A stretch of DNA of 64,000 nt, taken from assembly GCA_017163975.1 (NCBI GenBank), contig JAFFSR010000249.1, forward strand, positions 1,180,501 to 1,244,500. Direction: 5' to 3'. This DNA comes from Anastatus disparis. Taxonomy: Eukaryota; Arthropoda; Insecta; Hymenoptera; Eupelmidae. Both the position numbers and the translations under genes were made by a program. This document shows positions 10,823 to 20,869 of this stretch, in pieces (positions within the stretch are counted from its first letter, which is position 1; every line of letters starts with the position of its first letter). The notes under the pieces are model-generated. The model had not been told where the DNA came from, did not search any database, and was given only the letters and a program-made list of their open reading frames with translations.

Positions 10823-12431
10823 ATTGCATAAATATTAAAACTTAGGTCGTCAAACTTGAGAATATATAAAAAATATAACAAATTATGATTAAAATAAATA
10901 ATAAATTTAAATTTAAAATTGAATCTGGAGTATAATAACCTTAAAATGCCACTATTGGATACAATCTTTTTAATTCTTTCATATAAACCATGACGAGTTA
11001 AAAAATAGAACCAGGGTAAAAATGGAACCAGAGGTAAAGGAGAGGGGAGAAAAAATAGAAAATGAACAATTTAATAAATTATTTTTTCTAACAGCGTGCG
11101 TAAAATGATTTAAACGTGCGTAAAATGATTTCATCTAAAAAAAATTTTTTTATTTTTCAAAGTGTTATATTTCAGGAACTATACATCATAACAGACATCT
11201 ATACATCTCATTTGAAAGCTCTTGTGGTGCTCTTTTAAAGTGCTATGTACAATTTTTTTTTCAATACGTGAACTCTTTTATTAATTAATCTAAATATTTA
11301 TTTAGAATTAATTATTTAAATAATTTCTTATTTATTGTTTTAAACATGGAGGGGAGATTCTCAATTATTATTTTAATAATATATTTTCATGGAATTTTAA
11401 TTTAATTGTTTTAAAAATTGTATTTTTGTATCAGAAATATTATTTATTATTTTGGGGGCAGGGGGCGCTGCCACGCCCACGAACCCCCCGGCAGGGGCTT
11501 TGCCCCTTCACCGGTGCTCCGCCCTTGGACCCCGTCCTGCGCCCCAACCTCGGCTACCTCTTACAATCTTCATAGCCTTTGAACAAGATTGTACATGCTA
11601 TCACAGACGCAAGTTTGTCATTCTTAGAATTTTGCGCACTTGTTAGAAAAAAGTATTTTTTGCCATTCTAACCCCAAAATCGCAACTTTGTTGCTCTTTC
11701 TTGGCTCTCATGGCAAAAAATACGGTTTGCAACTGGTATGAAATGTACTATTTCGATACTAGTGCGTGAGACTGATTTTTTACTCGTGTGGCAGTTTGCG
11801 CCCGAGGGAAGCGAGGGTGAAAAGGTCACACGAGGAAGAAATCACTTTCTCGCACGAGTATCGAACAATATTTTTTGACACGACGTGTAAGAAGCTCTAT
11901 TTTCGCACGTGTCCATTGTACAGCGTGCGCGAAATTGTGCTTCGCGCACGGAGTGTCAAAAAATAATATATGCAACTAATGCGTAAAGTGATCATCGCAT
12001 TCGTCTTATTTGTCGCCCGAGCCGTGCTCGGGCGATAAACCCGACTCGTGCGATAATCATATATTTTACACATTCGTTGCGTAATGTACTATTAAAATTC
12101 AAATAAATAAAATTTGCGCAAACTGAAAATAAAAAAGAGAGGTGAATCTGAAGAATATTTAACATCTCCGTTAATTTTTTTATAAAAAAATTAATTACAT
12201 TTTTATAAACATCTTTTTATTTAAACTTAAAAATTACTAGTTTAGAAAGTCTCTTTGCAGATGTTCATATCAACTTCATATGAAATAATTATATACTTGA
12301 CTTTTTTTTAAGATTAACCTTTGATAAACTTCAGATCAACTTTGTATCAACTTGTGATCACCTTTGGATCAACTTTTAATAAAGTTCGGATCAACTTTCG
12401 ATCAACCTATGATAAACTCCTCATGAACTTT
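10823..12431 (-). repeat. Right arm of the giant foldback
   Basis: Inverted counterpart of the left arm. It lacks the TA-flanked element and shows its empty site near 11175-11190. It contains one copy of the TTTTTGCCATTCTAACCCC block and, at about 11752-11965, a stretch absent from the left arm that is rich in self-complementary motifs such as ACTCGTGTG/CACACGAG. The arm stops at 12431, where the left arm continues. Confidence 0.75.
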
Positions 12432-12965
12432 GTCACTATCTCTGACGATATTAAACATGATTCGTCTCATGCCCTAATGGCTATAAATTTAACTATCGAC
12501 AACTTGAAACAAAAACATATTGCGCAAGATCTTGATAAAATCATAACCATTTCCGATGGAGCTGCCAATCATTTTAAAAATAGATATCAATTTTATGAGC
12601 TCCAAAACTCAAAAATAAACAAAAAATGGCTTTTTTCTGCAACAGGTCATGGTAAAGGCGCTTGTGACGGTATTGGTGGTTTAGTTAAACATTATGCTAC
12701 CACGCATAATCTGCCCAAGAAGAGTGCAGATTATATTAGAAACGCTGAAAATTTCGCCTCTCACGTGTTAAAATATACTCTGTCGATTAATATTCTTATT
12801 ATCCGCGAGGATAAGTTAGAAGTTTTTCGACAGATAAAAAAAATGGAATGGGTAGGAAATGCAAAAGAAATTAAAGGTATTCAAAAGATTCACTGTTGGA
12901 AAAGTGAACGAAACCAAATCTACACTGCCAAAACTTCGAGACATGAGTGGCAAGAAGTAAATTGA
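12432..12965 (+). pseudogene. C-terminal part of E2-type transposase-like protein
   Basis: The open frame encodes the conserved end of the E2 protein, including ISDGAANHFKNRYQFYEL and FSATGHGKGACDGIGG, and runs to a stop after WQEVN. The corresponding tail in the longer E2 copy is frameshifted, so this relic preserves a better C-terminus. The apparent upstream part of the frame (12321-12431) is foldback DNA read through by chance and is not part of the protein. The N-terminal two thirds are missing. Known family: invertebrate transposase-like proteins of uncertain superfamily. Confidence 0.75.
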
Positions 12966-13370
12966 AAAGTTTTATTCAAATTTGGATTTTTTTATTCACA
13001 TTAGTTCTCAATTCATTAGTGTTCATTTCTTAATTGTATCGCATATTCTTTGTTCATTGAAAATGACCAAATAATATATTTTAGTATTAAAATTCATCTT
13101 TTCAAAATTCGGAATTCAAATTCAAAATTCAAAATTCAAAATTTAAATTAAAAATTCAAAATTCAAAATTCAAAGTAAATATATTCATTTAAAGTTTTAG
13201 CATTTTTTTAAAACTTTAAATCGTCATAACTTTGGTTCTAATTGATCAAAATATTCGATCCGGGGTTTATTTTAAAAATTATTGTTGATATTTCTGATAT
13301 ATTAATAAATAAAAGCATAAAAATTGTTGTAAGAACACGTAAAGTTGCAAAAATAGTACGAGGCGCCATG
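12432..13370 (+). mobile_element. Fragment of transposon family E2
   Basis: Matches the inverted region of the E2 copy at about 21370-22300, including the last third of its transposase frame, the run of AATTCAAA repeats (about 13100-13175) and part of its long terminal repeat. It starts abruptly at 12432 against the foldback arm and stops matching after CGCCATG at 13370. No E2 terminus is present, so it is a two-end-truncated relic or the visible half of an interrupted copy. Confidence 0.75.
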
Positions 13371-13401
13371 AAATAGTAAAAATTTAAATATAGTAGATTT
13401 T

Positions 13402-13512
13402 CTTACAAGGAGATAAAATGAAACTTCCGCACGTACGTGTTATGACGGTCGAGGCGTCAGCCTCGACCGTCATAAACACGTACGTGCGGGCGTTTCATTT
13501 AATCTCCGTAAG
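13402..13512. repeat. Near-perfect 53-bp-arm hairpin
   Basis: The arm starting TTACAAGGAGATAAAATGAA is mirrored at 13458-13512, with a loop of about 4 bases at GTCA. The inner arms (CGCACGTACGTGTTATGACG) are GC-rich compared with the surroundings. There is no reading frame. It may be a very small miniature element or a terminal hairpin of a larger one. Confidence 0.65.
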
Positions 13513-13516
13513 AAAT

Positions 13517-14206
13517 AATGCTTTCTCTATCCTAGGCGAAACCACGTAAATATAATTGTTATATAAATTAACAATTATATTTGCTTTTTTTGTTTTAGCG
13601 CGTGTATGTGTTGTTCTTTGCTGCCGCCCAGCATTTGTCACGCGAGTGACAACGAGCGTGACGGGGCTGGCGGCGGCAGCAAAGAAAAACACATGCACAA
13701 GCCTAAATCACGAGATAAAGAAAGACACATAAAAACACGCACACAAGAATCCTCTTTTATGAACGAGAAGAAAGAGAGAGAGAAACACATAAAAACACAC
13801 GCACAAGCCTCTTTTATTTTTTTATATGATTTAAAATGAGAAAAAAGAGTTAGTACATTTTTTATAACACGACACTACTTATGATATAAGATTTTAAAGT
13901 TTAGAATCATATTTCATTAGAATACAATTCGTTTTAATTTATAAGCGCGACGTATATACCGTCTGTCTTTTTTTTGTTATGAGAGAGACAAAGACAGAAT
14001 ACAATCATAAACACGAGCCTACGGCTTTTACCAACAGTTTTGGTTAGGTCGAGTCTATGTTTCTCTTCGAGAGATATTTTAACGTGAGGCACGGAAGGCG
14101 CCGACAGAAGGCGTGTTAGTCGTTTCAACTGTAGCTAAAAGTGCTACTTCTTCTAGTGTAAAGGCTCGGCGGAACCGCGTGGTTTCGCCTAAGGGATAGA
14201 GAAAAA
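13517..14206. repeat. Segment bounded by inverted TAGGCGAAACCACG ends
   Basis: TCTCTATCCTAGGCGAAACC at about 13521 recurs inverted at about 14180-14203, just beyond the end of the Helitron helicase remnant. Inside is a hairpin of CTTTGCTGCCGCC (about 13614) against GGCGGCAGCAAAG (about 13671), followed by two degenerate repeats of an AAGAAAGA-CACATAAAAACAC type (13718-13810). No gene is recognised. The inverted ends may be two Helitron 3' ends facing each other. Confidence 0.45.
14153..14204 (-). other. Candidate Helitron 3' terminus
   Basis: On the minus strand, downstream of the helicase remnant, GGCGAAACC and GGTTCCGCC form a 9-bp stem with one mismatch. It is followed after 11 bases by CTAG. 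Helitrons end with a hairpin about ten bases before CTRR, so the arrangement fits. The next base is A, not the expected T, which weakens the call. Confidence 0.4.
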
Positions 14207-14209
14207 TTA

Positions 14210-15715
14210 TTTATTGAAAATTTCCGTCCAAACAATGTTATCTATTTTTGATGTATTATCTAAATTATTTTGAATGTAAATATTATCAAAAGTCTTACAT
14301 CTTGACAAAGCAACGTATAATTAACCATGTGAAAACAATGGTCTTCTTATAAATAAGCCTACATTATCGAAACTTTGACCTTGTGATTTTTTTATAATTA
14401 TTGCAAATGCTAATATAATTGGAAATTGTTTTCTGTTAAGAATAAATGGTAATGAAGAATTATTTCCTGTATTTAAAGTAATTTTGGGAATAAAAACTTT
14501 ATTTCTACTTTTATCGCCTGTTATTATTTCAGCTTCAATATTATGTTTATATAAATTTTATAATTTTCAATCGTGTACCATTACATAATCCTTCCGATAT
14601 ACTTAAATTTCTTAACAACATTACTATAGCATTAACTTTTGAATTAATGTATGAGGTGGTAAACCTTCTTTAATTTTATTTAAAAATTCTATTTGGTAAT
14701 TCAAATAAATGTTATCATCAGTTTGATCAACACTTTTATGCGTAGCGTAATCAATACTATAATATTTTTCAGTTTTTCCATTTAATAAATTTAATACTTT
14801 TTCATTTAAATTATTAACATCTTCATTATGAGGAGCTAATATAATTTTTTCTTTGCAACAATTTTTATTAATATTAGAATAAATTTTAGAACAAATATCG
14901 TTAGTATGTAATTTGTTTTTTGCCATCACCAATTTGTAATAGAAATAAAGCAAATTTTTCATTTTTAGATCGAATATTTTTTATTAATTTTAATATACTA
15001 AAAAATTGCCATAAATATGAACTTTTTATTGTTTTTTCTATAATTATATTTCTATTTCCATGTTTAACAACTGGTAAAATTTGTCCAAAATCACCACTTA
15101 AAATAATTAATTTTACACCAAAAAGAAAATTATTATTACAAACATCGTTTAATGTATTATTAACTATTTCTAATGCTTTTTTTGAAATCATTGATGCTTC
15201 ATCCCATATTATTATATCAGCTACCCGTAATTTTTTTTATCTGATTGTAATTCTAAAAATGCATTTTCAATTGTATTTAAATTTAAAGGTAATATAAAAG
15301 TCTTATGACTTGTCATTCCTTTAGGTAATAAAGTAGATGCAATACCAGTCCAAGCCATAGACAAAATTTTTTTATTAATTGATATAAAATAAAATATTAA
15401 AGTCTTATATAAAAAAGTTTTTCCTGTTTCTCCAGGACCTTCAATAAAATATATTTTTTTATTATCTTTTTCAGTTAAAATTTCAAAATTTAATTTTTTT
15501 TCATCGTTTAATTTATTATACATTAATTAAAAATTTTTTTTGCTTTCTATTTCATCATGATGATTATTGTTCAAAGTAATTAAATTTATTTTTGGTTCAG
15601 GTAAACCAAAATCTTTACAAGACATATGTTCATTAATAAAAATATTATTAAGTTCAAATAAAGCATTATTTTCTTTATTTTCATTGAAATCCTTAACAAA
15701 ATAATTAGTAGTGGA
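14210..15715 (-). pseudogene. Helitron Pif1-like helicase remnant
   Basis: In Helitrons the Rep-helicase protein drives rolling-circle transposition; here only the SF1 helicase half survives. Reading from about 15715 downwards on the minus strand one meets CKDFGLPEP, Walker A (EGPGETGKT, near 15440), MAWTGIAST, Walker B-type WDEAS near 15200, LSGDFGQILPVV, and finally KSQGQSF with a degenerate LYVALSRC motif near 14320. Frames change or stop at least at about 15530, 15220, 14900 and 14620. The N-terminal Rep domain is absent: similarity ends where a separate direct repeat begins near 15715. This is a dead, 5'-truncated copy. Confidence 0.8.
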
Positions 15716-15900
15716 GGTTGGCGCGCTTGCGCACAGGGGGCTTTCGGAATTTCCATTTTACCATATTTGATGTCATTTATTCTTTTAAGCAATAATTGTA
15801 GATTTTATAAAATTTATCATAAAAATTATTAACTTAATATGTTTTTTCTTTATATTTAAAGTAAAAGCAGTAAGTGCAAACAATAAAAATTAGCACAGAC
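15706..15900 (+). repeat. Direct repeat, copy 1
   Basis: Starts TTAGTAGTGGAGGTTGGCGC and matches 16197-16396 at high identity for about 195 bases. It abuts the truncated end of the Helitron remnant, suggesting that its arrival or duplication truncated the gene. Confidence 0.7.
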
Positions 15901-16196
15901 TCTCTCCGTCTCACTCTTATACTCACACATCAAGCATAAAAATCTACGTTGTGTTATGCGACTTACAACGAAGATGGATATATGCATATACTATATCATA
16001 GCAAACGAGTAATTTTTTATCCTCGTTACAAGTGGTACACTTGATTCATCATCAGATACCCATTATGAAATAATTCAAAGTAATAATCAAAATATTAAAA
16101 AATATTTATCTAATTTAAAATATAAAAATTATAATGTTAAAAGAACATTTTGAATTTCAAATAATTTAAATATATTAATATGTTTTACAGTTTTAC
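15901..16196. other. Non-coding spacer between direct repeats
   Basis: About 300 bp of AT-rich sequence with no recognisable gene or repeat. Confidence 0.4.
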
Positions 16197-16396
16197 TTAG
16201 TAGTGGAGGTTGACGCGCTTGCGCATAGGGGGCTTGCGGAATTTCCATTTTATCATGTTTGATGTCATTTATTCTTTTAAGCAATAATTGTACATTTTAT
16301 AAAATTTATCATAAAAATTACTAAGTTAATATAATTGTTCTATATATTTAAAGTAAAAGCAGTAGGTGCGAACAATAAAAATTAGCAAGAAGCTTT
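16197..16396 (+). repeat. Direct repeat, copy 2
   Basis: Second copy of the 15706-15900 repeat, about 490 bp downstream in the same orientation. It could be one end of an element with long direct terminal repeats, or a simple segmental duplication. No coding sequence lies between the copies. Confidence 0.7.
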
Positions 16397-16790
16397 TTAA
16401 ATGATGGGATTTGAATGAAATTGAGGATCAAAGAGGATGAGCTAAGGAGCAGCTAAGGAAGAGCAACAAAAACGTAAAATAACTTAAAATAACACAAAAA
16501 AGGTAAAATTTGAGGATTTACCTGAGGAGGAGTAAAAATGACCTAAAATAGCGTAAAAATAACGGGAAAAAGTGATGGATTTTTCGAGGAAGAGAGAGGG
16601 AAGAGAAAATGAAGGCATGAGGAAACTCAAAAGAAGAGAAAAAGAAGAGGGGAGGAAGGGAAAAGGAAAAGAAAAGAAAGAGGAACAAACAACGTAAAAT
16701 AACGGGAAAAAAAAGAGGATCAAAATCAGGTAAGAGGACGAGGAAAAAAAGAGAAGGGGAAGACCTTGGTCGTAGAAATTTTCCTCACAA
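16397..16790 (+). repeat. Purine-rich (GA-rich) tract with recurring CGTAAAATAAC-like words
   Basis: Strong strand asymmetry: long runs of AGGA and GAGAAA on the plus strand, interspersed with repeats of AAAATAACG. It looks like a degenerate minisatellite. The minus-strand open frame here is low-complexity Phe/Ser/Leu and is not a gene. Confidence 0.6.
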
Positions 16791-16798
16791 CTATATAA

Positions 16799-16830
16799 TA
16801 TAGATATATATATATATATATAAATATATG
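16799..16830. repeat. TA microsatellite
   Basis: Short run of TA dinucleotides. Confidence 0.7.
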
Positions 16831-16844
16831 ATAAAAATTCCTTA

Positions 16845-17335
16845 GTACATTTAATTAAAAAGGAATTGTGGAATTTTTAATGAAAGCTCTCGAATTCACA
16901 AATCATAATCATAACTGACTCTCTTCCAAGTCACAATTACATTTTTATTCGTTAATTAAAATATGTTTAAATGCGAATTCCATTTGAATTTTTAATCATA
17001 GCCCTTTTCATTCACGATTACATTTTATTTTCTTAATTGCAATTTATTTAATTAAGGATTCCTTTTGAATTTGTAAGTAAAGCTCTTTTGAATCACGTTG
17101 CCATTTGGATTTCTTAATTGAAATTTATTTAATTAACCTTCAGGCGACCGGGGTGACACCTTTTGGGGTCACCAATCGTGACATAGTAAAATATTATCAA
17201 AAACTAACGTTTGTGATAATATTTTACTATGTCACAATTGGTGACCTTAAAAGGTGTCACTCCGGCCACCTGAAGGTTAAGGATTCTTTTTGAATTTTTA
17301 ATTGAAGCCCTTTCAATTCACGATGAGAACATAGA
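16845..17335 (+). repeat. Degenerate tandem repeat of about 95 bp, interrupted by a miniature element
   Basis: At least four diverged units share the order ATTTGAATTTNTAAT, AAGCTCTTTNAATTCACGA, then AATTTATTTAATTAAGGATT. The last two units are separated by the TTAA-flanked insertion at 17137-17276. No gene. Confidence 0.55.
17137..17276. mobile_element. 140-bp hairpin miniature element with TTAA duplication
   Basis: The ends CCTTCAGGCGACCGGGGTGA and, inverted, CCTTCAGGTGGCCGGAGTGA are flanked by TTAA at 17133-17136 and 17277-17280. The neighbouring tandem unit at about 17044-17066 shows the uninterrupted ATTTAATTAAGGATTC, confirming a TTAA insertion. Almost the whole unit is a perfect hairpin; the loop is near 17205. 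Confidence 0.8.
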
Positions 17336-17760
17336 GGTTAGGATAAACAATTTGGTTTTTCAAGGTTTTTTTGAAAGCAAAGCAATAAAATTAATTTTTT
17401 CTTATCAAAAAAAATTTTGATTTTTCTGATACGAGATGCGGCTTTCTTTTCATTTTTTGCTAAAGTTATTAGTTTTTGCTAAAAATTAATTTTCCGATTA
17501 GAAAAGGACGGAGATACGTGACTTCTTAAGCGAATATTTGAAAAGAGCTATACAATTAATTGATCAACCAAATTTTTTACTATAAGTCAAGTAATATATA
17601 CCAAATCCAATAACATATAAACTAAAAGATTAAAAAGATCAGCCTATAGCAGGCGATTTCTACGAACAAGAACTCCTTGAAGCTAAATATCCTGTTTACC
17701 TTGTGGAAAAACTTTTAAAGAAACGAGGGAATCAAACTTATGATACGAGAAATTAATATA
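17336..17760. other. Non-coding sequence
   Basis: No gene, terminal repeat or tandem array recognised. Confidence 0.4.
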
Positions 17761-17761
17761 C

Positions 17762-17764
17762 GCA

Positions 17765-17818
<54 letters not shown>
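17762..17818. repeat. TA microsatellite at the edge of the probable solo LTR
   Basis: Long run of TA dinucleotides immediately before the TGTAACGG end. It hides the exact target duplication of the LTR. Confidence 0.8.
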
Positions 17819-17819
<1 letters not shown>

Positions 17820-17822
<3 letters not shown>

Positions 17823-19155
17823 AACGGTATTCTACTGTGTTTGAATATTGCGTGCTTAGGTATCAAAATAAGATAGACGCTCGGTCGTATATCTCGTCTA
17901 AGACGAGTAAAGAGGTGCGTATCTTGACGACCGGCACGCGAGAGAGAAGCTCGCCGGCCGCGAGACGCTTCAGAGAGTTTCCGGCTACCGTTGCGTTAAC
18001 ACGAAACCTAAGCCGCGCTGTGCTTGTTAAAAGATTTCGCCACGTGGTCTTATAATACGTTAGACTAAGTTCGCAATTGATAGCGCGAAACGTTGTCTTA
18101 AATAAGAGTCGTTAAATTATATCGACTAGCGTATTATATTATATTGGCTAATTGCAACTCCCAGAAATTCTTTCTGTAGAGTTTTGCTTGACCGCTTTTT
18201 GCGCGTCTTAGCGGTCAGCCATTAAGTGCCAGCAAATACGTTGATCGGCGCGTATAGGATTCCACAGATCTACGACAAGGCAACCACATTGGCAGAGCTC
18301 AGCGGAATTCAACGATTGGGAAGAGACATATTCCACCGATCTACTTCAGAGCATTTACGTATTGGTTACATACAGGGGAGAAGCTACGATAACGGGCGAA
18401 CGTCGTCTACGTGCCCGTAGGTAATTAGTGTAAGCTGGCCAGTGCGTTATTGTAAGTATAATTATACTGTGCGATATCCAAGTGTCTCTTCCTCGAGAGA
18501 TACTTGTTCGGGTATATTGTATCACCGGTTATATAACCGATCAGCGTCATAAGCGAGTTCTATTTAGTTCGCGACGTGCTCTCCCTTTTGCTCACTCTCT
18601 CATTAGACGCGTACATTACTTTTCTTATATTATTCAATTTCATTTTCGTTTATTTCATACTTTATCTTTATTATATTTATATTTTTCTTATAATAAACTT
18701 ATTTTGTTTTCTATCAAATCGTGCTTTCAATTGATTTAAATTGCCTGACTATATTTAACATAAAAAATATATTTCCCGTTGCTTACTCCGACACCTCCGC
18801 GGTCCTTGTGAGCAGTTGTAAATTAATTAGTTACGTAATATCGTAAAATTTAATATAACGCATTTTGGAACCTGCCTCACGAAGGAAAACTGCGATACCG
18901 GCAACGCGTCTCTCGATCAGGTAAGAGAGAGAGAGACGCAGTGTGTGCAGCAAGCGACAAGTATATCACAGAAGATTTTGTCGTTTATCAATAGGATTGA
19001 CTAGCTAGCACAATCGGACTTCGCTGTGTAATATTTAGTAAAATTTCTTATAGTTTCAGCAACTCCGCATATATTAAAAATTTATAGACTTAGCTATAAT
19101 TCATATTAAATTAAAAGCTAATTCTTTTTTTGTAACGGGCAAAATAACCGTTACA
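17820..19155 (+). mobile_element. Probable solo LTR of a retrotransposon
   Basis: Starts TGTAACGGT and ends ACCGTTACA, a 9-bp inverted end with the TG...CA form of LTRs. ATAT on both sides (17816-17819 and 19156-19159) could be a 4-bp duplication but falls in TA-rich DNA. At 1336 bp it is less AT-rich than its surroundings, and its open frames show no domain. No matching second LTR or internal gag-pol lies in the window. A long MITE is the alternative. Confidence 0.55.
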
Positions 19156-19159
19156 ATAT

Positions 19160-20868
19160 ATATAACAATGCTAAGCCTTCCTATCAAATATTTAAACGAA
19201 ATCCTTTAAAATTTTCTTATTCTAAATTCTAAATATCTATTTGCTTAATAAATAATTGTTTATATATTATCAATCACTTGAAAAAATTTTCAATCTTCAA
19301 TTATTTTGTTTAGTAGATAGATAGATATTATTTTTATTTGTATATCAAGATACGAAAGCGTGTAATAGAATTTATAAATATAAAAATAAATATTGCACTT
19401 AAAGTCTTTCAAAATGTATAAATATAAATGTAAATATTGCACAGGGATATCACAGTCAATCACTAAACCTAATAATACTGAATAAGTAAGTCACCAAAAA
19501 AAGTGATATCTCAGATTAATACAAAAAATGGTAAAATACATACAATAATCCTATAAATTAAAAATCAGTCACACAATATATATCAGTCATAAGTATAGAA
19601 GTTCTTAGAAATTTAGAATCATTATAACCCGATGTATCATCTAATTAATCATTAATTCTTTGAAATATTTATCTTAGTGAACTCGAACATAAAAATTTAA
19701 ATAATAAGTTTAACCGGATGTGTCAACTGACAAATAAGTATTATCGTCAAAGTTAAAACCAATATAGATACTAATGTAACGTTGAGCAAATTTGCCAACT
19801 TCTTTAAAAAAAAAATCCATTTTTATAATTATTTTTTCTTGCAAATTTCTTTTTCTTTCTAAATTGATTACTCTTATTTATTTATTTTTGAGATAATTAT
19901 TTTTAAATCATTATTTTTCAATTTTATATTTTACCAAAATATTATTATTTTGTCTGATCCATATATGTTTCCGGCGTGAACTCATTTCCTTTTAAGATAT
20001 TTATTATTTTGTAAATACATTAAGAAATATTGTGAATTCACAAAATATATGTCTAAATAATCCTTCATGTAAATATTTAGTATAGATAATTTTAAACGTA
20101 TAATTATGTCTCACCGAAGTTCTCCGACTAAATAATTTCTACAATGCCGTACCTATTTCATACCTTGACCTTAGGTAGATCATATGCTTGACAAATGTTT
20201 TACCATGAGAACCAAAGTGTGAAAAACCAAAGTACTACACTAATTATCTGTATACCAGACAAGCGCAGATGTCCATCATAAACACCATCTCGACAAATCG
20301 AAGAAGTATATGATCACTGTCACCAGTATAAAAACGTTTCACTAATAATGGGATATCTCGAAATCTCGAAAAAAAATTATTAAATTTCAATTTTATTATT
20401 ATTTTTAAAACCAGCAGTATTATAACAAGCGAGAGAAATTAATAACATATTTTTTATGTAATGTTATTTTATCCCTTTGTAATTTTCGTACTAACTCTAA
20501 TTTTACTAGTATTGATTGTTAATATTTCATTTACCACTTGTTATTTATTTTACCTCCTTCGTTCTTTTGTTGATTACTTTATTTTATGAAATACTTTTAT
20601 TAACAAGCATTCATGAATAATTTAACAAACTAACACGAGTGTCAGGAAGTACTTTTCAACGAAAGTTTTTAGTGATAAGAAATTCCTTTGCGATAATTTT
20701 CGTAATATTTTTCTCAATCATTTTTCGCTAAACAGAAAATCGTAACTGTTCCTCTTCGCGAGATATAGCTATTTTTTAATGAAATCGTTAGACTCATATA
20801 TTATACATTTGTGAAAACTATTAACTTTCGAAAATAAATATTTTAGTGAGCTAACTATTAAATATAAT
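19160..20868. other. Non-coding AT-rich region
   Basis: About 1.7 kb in which I recognise no gene, terminal repeat or tandem structure. It may be relatively old unique sequence. Confidence 0.4.
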
Positions 20869-20869
20869 A

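Larger units (their letters stand above)
1..12431. mobile_element. Giant foldback (long inverted repeat) element with nested insertions
   Basis: Positions 93-1312 plus 3064-3420 are an inverted copy of 10823-12431, giving arms of about 1.6 kb around a loop of about 7.4 kb. Alignment by eye runs from the AAAGTTCATGAGG stretch at 93 (paired with 12431) to the ATTTATGCAAT stretch at 3420 (paired with 10823). The outer ends hold short degenerate repeats of the type GTTGATCNAAAGTTGATC. Positions 1-92 continue in the same style, so the element probably extends left of the window, while the right arm stops at 12431 against unrelated coding-like sequence. The arms encode nothing recognisable; the hAT transposase inside has its own termini and belongs to a later insertion. 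The superfamily is not determined. Confidence 0.75.

Noticed and set aside
17837..18739. Three open frames in the GC-richer segment
   Set aside because: They lie inside the probable solo LTR, have no domain and no consistent frame.
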